Shown here one piece after another: positions 49,582 to 57,238 of a stretch of DNA of 64,000 nucleotides. The notes under the pieces are model-generated. The model made no database searches and was not told where the DNA came from. It saw only the letters and a list, made by a program, of their open reading frames with translations. Positions within the stretch are counted from its first letter, which is position 1, and each line of letters opens with the position of its first letter. The stretch lies in the NCBI RefSeq assembly GCF_042646385.1, contig NZ_JBHRTO010000001.1:1364001-1428000 (forward strand), written 5' to 3'. The position numbers and the translations under genes were made by a program. This DNA comes from Cypionkella sinensis. GTDB taxonomy: Bacteria > Pseudomonadota > Alphaproteobacteria > Rhodobacterales > Rhodobacteraceae.

Positions 49582-49971
49582 ACACGGCTGACGATCCTTC
49601 CAAGTTTCCAGAAGTAGCCCCCATGTCCATGGCCCACCAACGGTCATCCTCTGCGCAAAAACTTCAGGTCCAGCGCCAACCCGGTGCATGAAAATGATCG
49701 GCGATTGATCTGACAGCCGTTGCACTAAATCAAAGCAAACCCGGGCACTTTTGCAACCAGACACAACATGTTGTGCCTAACCCCATAAAACAGGCCGCAA
49801 CACACAAGTCATTCCCAGATGGGAAGACATTCGCCCGTGAAGGCGCAAGCCGCCACGAACATCCAAACCGACCAAACTGCCCCCGATTTTCCGCTTGAAA
49901 ATCCGGCCCAACAGGCGCATATCCGCGCCGATGCCTGCGGTTCCCGCGGGCTGAACCCTATTGGAGAGACC
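49582..49971. other. 390-bp intergenic region upstream of infA
   Basis: No gene is supported. It holds the infA promoter and leader. A perfect 14-bp palindrome CACAACATGTTGTG lies at 49763-49776, about 200 bp before infA, and GTCATCCTCT at 49653-49662 resembles the start of the dispersed composite repeat. TTGCAA at 49753-49758 could be a -35 element but no clear -10 follows. The in-frame open stretch joining 49819 to infA is not initiator-factor-like. Confidence 0.5.
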
Positions 49972-50190
49972 ATGGCCAAGGAAGATATCCTCGAATTCCC
50001 CGGTGTCGTGAAGGAACTCCTGCCCAACGCGACATTCAAGGTTGAACTCGACAACGGCCATGAATTGATCGCGGTGATGGCAGGCAAGATGCGCAAGAAC
50101 CGCATCCGTGTTCTGGCAGGTGACAAGGTGCAGGTCGAAATGACCCCCTACGATCTGTCGAAGGGCCGCATCAACTACCGCTTCAAGTAA
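49972..50190 (+). CDS. infA: translation initiation factor IF-1
   Basis: A 72-residue S1/OB-fold protein that binds the ribosomal A site during initiation. MAKEDILEFPGVVKELLPNA, the strand LIAVMAGKMRKNRIRVLAGDKV and TPYDLSKGRINYRFK match alphaproteobacterial IF-1 closely. GGAGAG precedes the ATG at 49972. It is followed by a palindromic REP-like element and maf. Confidence 0.98.
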   Translation: MAKEDILEFPGVVKELLPNATFKVELDNGHELIAVMAGKMRKNRIRVLAGDKVQVEMTPYDLSKGRINYRFK

Positions 50191-50195
50191 ATTGA

Positions 50196-50239
50196 GCGCT
50201 TTCCGAAAAGTGGGCACCGGTTTTCGGGCCCAAAAGCGC
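50196..50239. repeat. REP-like palindrome between infA and maf
   Basis: A nested palindrome: outer GCGCTTT/AAAGCGC and inner CCGAAAA/TTTTCGG, with GTGGGCACCG in the centre. Elements of this type (GAAAAGTGGGCACCGGTTTTC core) are scattered through alphaproteobacterial genomes. Here it sits 5 bases after infA and 11 bases before maf, possibly limiting read-through. Confidence 0.75.
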
Positions 50240-50250
50240 GGGAACCTCTG

Positions 50251-50826
50251 ATGAAACTTATCCTCGGATCAGGCAGCCCGCGCCGGAAGGAACTTCTGGC
50301 GCAGCTTGGCATCACCCCAGACGCCATCCTCCCCCCCGACATCAACGAAGACCCGGTGAAGGGCGAATTGCCCCGCCCCTATTGCGCGCGCCTTGCGCGG
50401 GAAAAGGCCGCGGCCATCCCGGCCGATCCCGATGATATCATTCTGACCGCCGACACCACCGTCGCGCTTGGCCGCCGAATCCTCGGCAAACCCGCCGACG
50501 CGGGCGAGGCCGCGCGGTTTCTGACCGATCTCGGCGGCCGCCGTCACCAAGTGATCACCGCCATCGCGGTGAAACGCGGCGACAAAATCTGGAGCCGTGA
50601 GAGCGTCTCGGCCGTCAAGATGAAGCGAATGTCTGACGCCGAACTCAACAGCTACCTCGCCAGTGGCGAATGGGAAGGCAAGGCCGGAGCCTACGCGATC
50701 CAGGGTGCCGCAGGCGCGTTCATCCCGTGGATTTCCGGCAGCTTCACCGGCATCGTCGGCCTGCCCTTGGCCGAAACCGCCGCCCTGCTTGCCGCCGCAG
50801 GCTATCCCGTCTGGAACCGCCCATGA
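50251..50826 (+). CDS. maf: Maf family nucleotide pyrophosphatase
   Basis: This 191-residue protein begins MKLILGSGSPRRKELL with the Maf nucleotide-binding S-x-S-P-R-R and has ILTADTTVALG (the catalytic acidic residue) and the EGKAGAYAIQGAAGAF block. Maf enzymes hydrolyse non-canonical or house-cleaning nucleoside triphosphates such as dTTP/UTP or m7GTP. Its stop overlaps the next gene's ATG (ATGA), so it is coupled to the RNase G-like gene. Confidence 0.95.
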   Translation: MKLILGSGSPRRKELLAQLGITPDAILPPDINEDPVKGELPRPYCARLAREKAAAIPADPDDIILTADTTVALGRRILGKPADAGEAARFLTDLGGRRHQVITAIAVKRGDKIWSRESVSAVKMKRMSDAELNSYLASGEWEGKAGAYAIQGAAGAFIPWISGSFTGIVGLPLAETAALLAAAGYPVWNRP

Positions 50827-51848
50827 CCCGCACTGTTCTGCTCGACACCCTGAAAGACCGCCCCGCCGCCGCCTTGGTGGTGGACGGCCAGTTGCAGGAT
50901 CTGGCGATCGACCCGATCACCGATGCCCCCCTTCCCGGTGCCATCTACCGCGCCGTCGCCGACCGCCCGATGAAGGGCCAGGGTGGGCTGTTCGTGAAAC
51001 TCCCCGAAGGCTCGGGCTTTTTGCGCCAGACTGCAGGCATCGCCCCCGGCCAGCGCCTGCTGGTGCAGATCACCGGCCCCGCCGAGGCGGGCAAAGCCTA
51101 TCCGGTGACGACGCGCCTGCTGTTCAAATCGCGCTACGCCATCGTCACCCCCGATGCCCCCGGCCTGAACATCTCGCGCCGCCTGAAAGACGAAGCCCTG
51201 CGCGATCAGCTTGAGTCGCTGGCAAAAGCCGCGATGCAGGGCGCCGATGAAACCCTCGGCCTGATCTTGCGCTCGGCTTGCGCGGGCGCCAATGATGACG
51301 AGATCGCCGAAGATATCATCGCGATGCGCGAACTGGCGCAGGCAGTGCTGGCGGATGTTCAGGGCAATGCCGAACTGCTGGTCGAGGGTGCAGGCGCGCA
51401 CGAAACCGCATGGCGCGACTGGGCCGATCCTGAACCGGACGAAGTGATCGAGGGCGGTTTCGCCGATCATGACGTGCTCGAGATGATCGACGCCCTGCTG
51501 ACCCCGCGCGTGGGTCTCGGCCAAGGCCATATGATGATCGAACCGACACGTGCCCTGCTTGCCGTCGATGTCAACACCGGCAACGATACCTCGCCCGGTG
51601 CCGCGCTGAAGGTCAACATCGCCGCCGCCCGCGAACTGCCGCGCCAGTTGCGGCTGCGCGGTTTGGGCGGTCAGGTCGTGATCGACTTCGCCCCGATGCC
51701 AAAGAAAGACCGCGCCATCCTCGATCAGGTGATCCGCGCCGCGTTCAAGACCGAGTCAGAGGTCAATCTGGCCGGTTGGACCACGCTGGGCCTGTATGAG
51801 ATGACCCGCAAGCGCGACCGCTTGCCACTGGCAGAGTTGCTGGCATGA
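50823..51848 (+). CDS. short RNase E/G paralogue (RNase G-like)
   Basis: This 341-residue protein belongs to the RNase E/G family and keeps the catalytic metal-site segments ALLAVDVNTGNDTSPG and QVVIDFAPMPKKDRAI and the TLGLYEMTRKRDRLPLAELL end. Compared with RNase E encoded at 6-8.8 kb it lacks the C-terminal scaffold, the Zn-link cysteines and the small domain, and the N-terminal S1 region is divergent (GGLFVKLPEGSGFL). It may be a trimmed endonuclease specialised for few RNAs. It is coupled to maf and yacG, an order seen in alphaproteobacteria. Confidence 0.9.
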   Translation: MTRTVLLDTLKDRPAAALVVDGQLQDLAIDPITDAPLPGAIYRAVADRPMKGQGGLFVKLPEGSGFLRQTAGIAPGQRLLVQITGPAEAGKAYPVTTRLLFKSRYAIVTPDAPGLNISRRLKDEALRDQLESLAKAAMQGADETLGLILRSACAGANDDEIAEDIIAMRELAQAVLADVQGNAELLVEGAGAHETAWRDWADPEPDEVIEGGFADHDVLEMIDALLTPRVGLGQGHMMIEPTRALLAVDVNTGNDTSPGAALKVNIAAARELPRQLRLRGLGGQVVIDFAPMPKKDRAILDQVIRAAFKTESEVNLAGWTTLGLYEMTRKRDRLPLAELLA

Positions 51849-52021
51849 ACTGCCCAATCTGCAACCGCAAAGCGGATGAGAAATACAAACCCTTCTGCTC
51901 ACGCCGCTGCGCAGATGTTGATCTGGGCAAATGGCTTACGGGCAGTTACGCCATCCCGGCGCAAGCCATCGACGACGAAAACCCCGAAGATTTGGACGAT
52001 CCGAAACACCGCCCACAATGA
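51845..52021 (+). CDS. yacG: DNA gyrase inhibitor YacG
   Basis: A 58-residue zinc protein read from the ATG at 51845: MNCPICNRKADEKYKPFCSRRC, then ADVDLGKWLTGSYAIP. Four cysteines (3, 6, 18, 22) form the YacG zinc finger, which in E. coli binds GyrB and inhibits gyrase. The acidic tail DDENPEDLDDP is typical. It overlaps the RNase G-like gene by four bases. A tRNA-Phe gene follows 109 bases later. Confidence 0.92.
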   Translation: MNCPICNRKADEKYKPFCSRRCADVDLGKWLTGSYAIPAQAIDDENPEDLDDPKHRPQ

Positions 52022-52130
52022 TCTGCGCGACGATGCATTTTTCTGCCAAAACCCTCTGGACAGCCCCGCGCCCGTAACGTATCACCCGCCCACCAAGCAA
52101 GGATATGCCAGATCGGCACCTTGACAGAGT

Positions 52131-52206
52131 GCCCGGATAGCTCAGTTGGTAGAGCAGCGGATTGAAAATCCGCGTGTCGCTGGTTCGATTCCGGCTCCGG
52201 GCACCA
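52131..52206 (+). tRNA. tRNA-Phe (GAA)
   Basis: A complete 76-nt cloverleaf. The acceptor stem GCCCGGA pairs with TCCGGGC, the D-loop has AGCTCAGTTGGTAGAGC, the anticodon stem GCGGA/TCCGC encloses TTGAAAA with anticodon GAA, and the T-arm contains GGTTCGATTCC. The CCA end is encoded (52204-52206). No second copy or flanking direct repeat suggesting an integrated element is visible. Confidence 0.97.
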
Positions 52207-52306
52207 CTTTAATCTCGCAAACTCAGATCTTTGTCGCAGTTTCTTAACGTGCTGCACAAACGTCCGTCGCAGCCAAAATATCACTGCCTTGCAGTCTCTA
52301 AACGCA

Positions 52307-52338
52307 AACGGGGCCGCTTGGTGCGGCCCCGTTTTTCT
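52307..52338. terminator. intrinsic terminator between tRNA-Phe and tctA
   Basis: An 11-bp stem AACGGGGCCGC/GCGGCCCCGTT with a five-base loop is followed on the plus strand by TTTCTTTTTC. It lies about 100 bases after tRNA-Phe and 16 bases before the end of convergent tctA, and likely terminates both. Confidence 0.85.
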
Positions 52339-52353
52339 TTTTCGGCTCAAAGC

Positions 52354-53871
52354 TTAATCCTCGTCGCTGGCAATCTGCGCCAACACGGCACCTTTGCCGC
52401 GCATCCGCATGATCAAGGGCACCACCAGTGCCAGCGTCGCCAGCAGCAGAATGCCCGCCGCGACCGGTGTTGAGACCAGCGTCGTCCAATCGCCTTGCGA
52501 GATTGCCAAGGCACGGCGCAACTGTTGTTCGGCCATCGGGCCAAGGATCAGGCCGACCACCACAGGGGCAATCGGATAGCCGTAAAGCCGCATTGCAAAG
52601 CCCATGACGCCAAACAGCAGCAACATGCCCAATTCCACTGGCGAGGGGTTCATCCCGATGGTGCCGAGTGTGGCAAACAGCAGGATGCCCGCGTAAAGCC
52701 AATGGCGCGGGATGGTCAGCAGCTTCACCCACAGCCGGATCAGCGGCAGGTTCAGTACCAGCAGCATCACATTGGCGACCAGCAGGCTAGAGATCAGGCC
52801 CCAGACCAGCTTGGGCGAGGTGGCGAACAGCAATGGCCCCGGTTGCAGGCCGAATTGCTGAAAGCCTGCCAGCATGATCGCAGCCGTCGCAGATGTCGGC
52901 AAGCCCAGGGTCAACAGCGGCACCAAAGTGCCCGCAGCCGAGGCATTGTTGGCAGCCTCTGGCCCCGCAACACCTTCAATTGCGCCGTGCCCGAACTCCT
53001 CGGGGTGCTTCGACAGCCGTTTTTCGGTGGCGTAAGACAGCAGCGTGCCAATCTCGGCCCCACCTGCGGGCATTGCCCCAATCGGAAAGCCAATCGCAGT
53101 GCCGCGCAGCCACGGCTTCCACGAGCGCGCCCAATCCGCGCGGCTCATCCAGACCGAGCCTTTCACAGCCTCGATCTTATCCGCTGCGGTATTGCCTTGC
53201 GATGCCACGAACAGCGCCTCGCCAATCGCGAATAGGGCAACGGCAAGGGTGGTGACTTCGACACCGTCAAGCAATTCGGGCACGCCGAACGACAGGCGCG
53301 CCTGCCCGGTCAACTGGTCAATCCCCACCAAGGCCAGCGCAAGGCCCACGAACAGCGAGGTCAGCCCCTTCATGGCACTATCGCCAAACGCCGCCGAGAC
53401 GGTGACGAAGGCCAGCATCATCAGCGCGAAATACTCGCGCGGGCCGAACACCAGCGCCAGTTTCACCACATAGGGCGCAAGGAAGGCCAGCGCCAAGGTC
53501 GCCAGTAACCCCGCCACGAACGAACCAATCGCCGCCGTTGCCAGCGCCGGGCCACCCCGCCCCGCGCGCGCCATCTTGTTGCCCTCCAGCGCCGTGACGA
53601 TGGATGCACTTTCGCCGGGGGTGTTCAGCAATATCGACGTGGTCGAGCCGCCATACATGCCGCCGTAGTAGATCCCGGCGAACATGATCAGCGAACCGGC
53701 AGGGTCCAGCCCATAAGTGACAGGCAGCAGCAGCGCCACAGTCAACGCCGGACCGATGCCGGGCAGCACGCCAACGGCGGTGCCCAATGTCACCCCGATC
53801 AGCGCGTAAAACAGGATCATCGGGTCCATCGCAACGGCCAGACCCTGTAGCAAGAAGTCAAATGTGGTCAT
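52354..53871 (-). CDS. tctA: tripartite tricarboxylate transporter large permease TctA
   Basis: A 505-residue permease with about twelve transmembrane helices. The TctA signatures YGGMYGGSTTSILLNTPGESASIVT, GGPALATAAIGSFVAG and PIGAMPAGGAEIGTLLSY with GVAGPEAANNASAAGTLVPLLTLGLPTSATAA are all clear. It imports tri- or dicarboxylates by a proton-driven mechanism together with TctB and the periplasmic TctC. It is last in the minus-strand tctC-tctB-tctA order, one base after tctB. Confidence 0.97.
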   Translation of the reverse strand: MTTFDFLLQGLAVAMDPMILFYALIGVTLGTAVGVLPGIGPALTVALLLPVTYGLDPAGSLIMFAGIYYGGMYGGSTTSILLNTPGESASIVTALEGNKMARAGRGGPALATAAIGSFVAGLLATLALAFLAPYVVKLALVFGPREYFALMMLAFVTVSAAFGDSAMKGLTSLFVGLALALVGIDQLTGQARLSFGVPELLDGVEVTTLAVALFAIGEALFVASQGNTAADKIEAVKGSVWMSRADWARSWKPWLRGTAIGFPIGAMPAGGAEIGTLLSYATEKRLSKHPEEFGHGAIEGVAGPEAANNASAAGTLVPLLTLGLPTSATAAIMLAGFQQFGLQPGPLLFATSPKLVWGLISSLLVANVMLLVLNLPLIRLWVKLLTIPRHWLYAGILLFATLGTIGMNPSPVELGMLLLFGVMGFAMRLYGYPIAPVVVGLILGPMAEQQLRRALAISQGDWTTLVSTPVAAGILLLATLALVVPLIMRMRGKGAVLAQIASDED

Positions 53872-53872
53872 C

Positions 53873-54364
53873 TCAGCCCCCGAAAATCAGGCGTTCCAGC
53901 AGGCCTGCTGGCAGTTTCAGGCGCAACAGCTGGTCGAACACCCCGAAAATCAGCAGCGACAGCGCAAGGCCAATCGGTACGGTCAGCGCCAGCTTGTTTT
54001 TGCCAAAGCCCGCAGCGGTGCAGGCAAACAGCAGGGCCGAGGCGATGGAAAACCCCAGCGGTTTCAGCAGGATCACTTGCAGCGCAAGGCCTGCAATAGT
54101 CCAGATCACCGGCGGCCAATGCGGGCGGGGCATCGCCGGCGCCGCATCGCGCAGGCCCGTGATGATGTGCAATGCCGCCAGCACCAAAAGGGCGTAGCCG
54201 ACAAACTTCGGCAAAGCGCCCGAGCCGATGCCCGCATAGCCGCCCTTGTCGGGGATCGCAAAGCCCTGCCAGATCAGCAAGGCCCCGAGTGCCGCCAGTA
54301 TGGCCGCGATGATGAACGCCGCCCCATTGGGGCGACGTTTGGTTGCGGTGTAAAACTGGTTCAT
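53873..54364 (-). CDS. tctB: tripartite tricarboxylate transporter small permease TctB
   Basis: A 163-residue, four-helix membrane protein of the TctB type: AAFIIAAILAALGALLIWQGF, GSGALPKFVGYALLVLAAL, ALQVILLKPLGFSIASALLF and ALTVPIGLALSLLIFGVFDQLL. It forms the transporter core with TctA. Start overlaps the tctC stop by four bases. Confidence 0.9.
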   Translation of the reverse strand: MNQFYTATKRRPNGAAFIIAAILAALGALLIWQGFAIPDKGGYAGIGSGALPKFVGYALLVLAALHIITGLRDAAPAMPRPHWPPVIWTIAGLALQVILLKPLGFSIASALLFACTAAGFGKNKLALTVPIGLALSLLIFGVFDQLLRLKLPAGLLERLIFGG

Positions 54365-55305
54365 TTCACCAGACCGATGTCCTTCAGGACAACCGTGGTC
54401 GAGTCGATGTCCTTGGCGAGTTGCGCATCAAAATCAGCACCGGCCAGATAGGTATTGGCCCAGCCTTTGGTTTCCAGCATGGATTTCCAGCCAGCCGAGT
54501 TCACCATCTTGTCGATATCAGCCGCGACGGCGGCCTTTTGTTCTGCCGACAGGCCGGGGGCTGCGGCGACCATGCGCCAGTTTTGCACGTTCACATCGTA
54601 GCCCGCCTCGATCAGCGTCGGCGCGTCGGTGCCCGGCCATTTCTCGGCAGTTGAAACCGCCAGCATCCGCATGGTGCCTGCCTCGACCTGCGGCAAGAAC
54701 TCGCCCACGCCGGAAATCCCGACGGTGACTTGGTTGCCCAGAATCGCCGCCAAAGCCTCACCACCGCCCGAGAAGGCGACATAGTTGATCTTGGTCGGAT
54801 CAACGCCAGCGGCTTTAGCCAGCAAGCCTACGGTGATGTGGTCAACGCCACCCGCCGAGCCGCCCGCCCAGGAAACCGAACCCGGATCGGCCTTCATCAT
54901 CTCGACCAATTCGCCAATGGTCTGGATCGGCGACGAGGCCGGAACCGCGATGCCTTCAGCTTCGCCGGTCAGGCGTGCGATCGGGGTGACGTCGGCCAGC
55001 GATACGGGCGAGGCGTTGGTGAGGATCGCGCCGACCATCACATAGCCGCCGACGATCAACTGGCTGGGATCGCCCGCTGCGGTCGAGGCGAACTGCGCCA
55101 GGCCCACCGTGCCGCCCGCGCCGGGGACGTTTTGCACCTGAACCGAACCGGCGATGCCTTCGGCCTGCATCACCTCTTGCATCGACCGCGCGGTGCTGTC
55201 CCAGCCGCCACCCGGTGCCGCAGGCGCCATGATCATGTAATCGGTCGCAAGCGCCGGAGCCGCCAGTGCAGCCACGAACAGCGCGCTCAAAAGCGTGTGT
55301 TTCAT
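54361..55305 (-). CDS. tctC: tripartite tricarboxylate transporter substrate-binding protein TctC
   Basis: A 314-residue periplasmic binding protein with signal peptide MKHTLLSALFVAALAAPALA. It has the family blocks MAPAAPGGGWDSTARSMQEV, VQNVPGAGGTVGLAQF and GDQ-like carboxylate-binding region VSWAGGSAGGVDHITVGLLAK. The Bug/TctC family binds dicarboxylates, citrate, and varied aromatic acids, so the ligand is open. GGGAGGAGA precedes the ATG. Small hairpins GCACG/CGTGC (55324-55338) and CGACAC/GTGTCG (55352-55369) lie in the leader. Confidence 0.95.
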   Translation of the reverse strand: MKHTLLSALFVAALAAPALATDYMIMAPAAPGGGWDSTARSMQEVMQAEGIAGSVQVQNVPGAGGTVGLAQFASTAAGDPSQLIVGGYVMVGAILTNASPVSLADVTPIARLTGEAEGIAVPASSPIQTIGELVEMMKADPGSVSWAGGSAGGVDHITVGLLAKAAGVDPTKINYVAFSGGGEALAAILGNQVTVGISGVGEFLPQVEAGTMRMLAVSTAEKWPGTDAPTLIEAGYDVNVQNWRMVAAAPGLSAEQKAAVAADIDKMVNSAGWKSMLETKGWANTYLAGADFDAQLAKDIDSTTVVLKDIGLVK

Positions 55306-55419
55306 TGTGATTCTCCTCCCAAAGCACGGATTTCGTGCCGTTTCTTCTGGGCGACACCTCCTCGTGTCGTCCCTGCCCGGAATTTCAGCACACAAAGCTG
55401 TCAACTGGCTGACAGTCGC

Positions 55420-56487
55420 CTATTCGCCCGCCAAAGCCGCCCGCCACAGCCGGATCAGGCGCTGACGCTTGGCCTGATCAAGGTAAACCAACACGCCGGG
55501 GCTGACCGCAACCGGGCGCAACTGATCGCCCAAGGCATCCTGCATGGCGCGGCCAGAGTTGGCCCCCGACACTTCCAGGCTCACCGATGGCATCCGCAGC
55601 TTTTCCGACAGCAGGGTCTGGCCTTGCTTGCTCATCAGAAATGCCAGAAATTCCGCCCCCATCTTAGGCGAGGCCGCAGCACGCGGCACCAGCGCCACGC
55701 GCGAAACCACCACAGTAAAATCGCGCAGCAGCACCAGCCCCAGATCGGGCGCGTTGCGGGCCTGATCGGCAGCGTAAGAGCCTAAGATGTTGTAACCCAG
55801 CACCAAACGCCCATCTGCCACGCGATCAATAATGTCCTGACTGGTGGGATAGGTCTGCAACCCGGCCTGCGCCATCACCCGCAACAGTGACCAGATATCG
55901 GGGAAATGTTCGGTATCGCGGGCCAGAAACAGATAGCCCACCGCCGAGCGTTCGATGTCATAGGTGCCGATCTTGCTGCGCATGTCAGGGGGGGCATTGC
56001 GCAGCCATTGCATCAATTCCAGCCGCGAAGTCGGTGGCCCATCGGGGAAACTGGGCTTGTGATAGACCAGCACGCCCGGCTCGAATGTCAGCGCAAAGGC
56101 GGTGTCCTGCCAGTTCGCCCAGTCTGGCCAGCCTTGCGCGGCGGGCACATCGACCGCCTGCGCATAGCCGTCATTGGCGAGCTTGATCTGCATATCCATC
56201 GCCGAGGAAAACACGAAATCAGCCGTCGGCGCGCTCGCTTCGGTTTCGGCAATCACCCGCGCCGAAATCTCGCCCGCCAGCAGGTCTTCATAGCGCACCG
56301 CAACGCCCGTATGTTCGGCCTGAAACGCCGCAATCAACGGCTCTGCCAGACGGTTGTCGAGGGTTGAGTAGATCACCAGTTCTGCCGTCGCGGGGCCGAT
56401 GGGTGGCGGATAATTGACCACCTCGGCTGGCGATGGGCCAGCAAGGCCCGCACAGAACAGGGCGAGTGCAATAATTTGGCGCATCAT
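55420..56487 (-). CDS. periplasmic ABC-type (iron/Fbp-like) solute-binding protein
   Basis: This 355-residue secreted protein has signal peptide RQIIALALFCAGLAGPSPA and the class pattern of ferric/2-aminoethylphosphonate-type binding proteins: TAELVIYSTLDNRLAEPLIAAFQAEHTG, PTADFVFSSAMDMQIKLANDGYA and the C-terminal KMGAEFLAFLMSKQGQTLL. No ABC permease or ATPase is near. It lies just before tctC on the same strand and is divergent from tctD, so it more likely serves as the sensory partner of TctE or an accessory for the tct system. Start: two adjacent ATGs, 56487 preferred with AAGGTGA upstream. Confidence 0.85.
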   Translation of the reverse strand: MMRQIIALALFCAGLAGPSPAEVVNYPPPIGPATAELVIYSTLDNRLAEPLIAAFQAEHTGVAVRYEDLLAGEISARVIAETEASAPTADFVFSSAMDMQIKLANDGYAQAVDVPAAQGWPDWANWQDTAFALTFEPGVLVYHKPSFPDGPPTSRLELMQWLRNAPPDMRSKIGTYDIERSAVGYLFLARDTEHFPDIWSLLRVMAQAGLQTYPTSQDIIDRVADGRLVLGYNILGSYAADQARNAPDLGLVLLRDFTVVVSRVALVPRAAASPKMGAEFLAFLMSKQGQTLLSEKLRMPSVSLEVSGANSGRAMQDALGDQLRPVAVSPGVLVYLDQAKRQRLIRLWRAALAGE

Positions 56488-56560
56488 TTCACCTTGCCCG
56501 ATGCAAGTGGCGTTCACAACGGGGCAGTTTCTGCCTAGCGTGGCGGTAGGGAGGCTGCAT

Positions 56561-57238
56561 ATGCGCTTGTTGGTGGTTGAAGACGATCTGCCCTTGGCCG
56601 AGTCGTTGGTGGCTTTGCTGACCTCGTCCGGTTATGCGGTGGATTGCGTCCATGATGGCGCGTCGGCCGAGGCGCTGGTGGCGGTCGAGCAGTTCGATCT
56701 GGTGATCCTTGATCTGAACCTGCCGCAGATGGATGGCCTTTCCCTGCTGCGTGCGATGCGGGCGCGGGCCAATCCGGCGGCGGTGATGATCCTGACTGCG
56801 CGCGGCGCGGCGGAAGACCGGGTGCGCGGGCTGGATCTGGGCGCGGATGACTATATGGCCAAGCCGTTCGATGTGCGCGAGTTTGAGGCCCGCGTGCGAT
56901 CCTTGCTGCGCCGACAGGCGGGATTGCGTTCGGCCACGGTGACATTGGGGGCGGTAACGCTAGATCTGACCACGCGGCAGTTTTCGGGCGCAGATCAACC
57001 GCTTGACCTGCCCCCCCGCGAGCGCGCGCTGCTGGAACTGCTGCTGACCCGCGCGGGCAAGGTGGTGACGAAAGAGGCCATCGTGCAATCGCTGACCTCA
57101 CTCGATGACATGCTGTCGGACAATGCGATTGAGCAATATATCTCACGTCTGCGCCGCCGGATTGCGCCGTTTGGTTTGGGGCTGCGGGCGGTGCGCGGCA
57201 TCGGCTATCTGCTGGAAAAAGCGGCGGACCGAGGATGA
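56561..57238 (+). CDS. tctD: TctD-type response regulator
   Basis: This 225-residue OmpR/PhoB-family regulator has a receiver (MRLLVVEDDLPLAESL, phospho-acceptor in VILDLNLPQMDG, TARG and KPFD) and a winged-helix C-terminal domain (LDLPPRERALLELLLTRAGKVVTKEAIVQSL, IEQYISRLRRRI). In Salmonella TctD controls the tricarboxylate transporter. AGGGAGG precedes the ATG at 56561. It overlaps the kinase gene by four bases and is divergent from the binding-protein and tct genes it probably regulates. Confidence 0.93.
   Translation: MRLLVVEDDLPLAESLVALLTSSGYAVDCVHDGASAEALVAVEQFDLVILDLNLPQMDGLSLLRAMRARANPAAVMILTARGAAEDRVRGLDLGADDYMAKPFDVREFEARVRSLLRRQAGLRSATVTLGAVTLDLTTRQFSGADQPLDLPPRERALLELLLTRAGKVVTKEAIVQSLTSLDDMLSDNAIEQYISRLRRRIAPFGLGLRAVRGIGYLLEKAADRG

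Noticed and set aside
52121..52126. TTGACA just before tRNA-Phe as a -35 box
   Set aside because: It ends only four bases before the mature tRNA, so it cannot be that gene's -35 element.
52131..52206. tRNA-Phe as an integration site of a genomic island
   Set aside because: No integrase and no direct repeat of the tRNA 3' end is visible in the following sequence.
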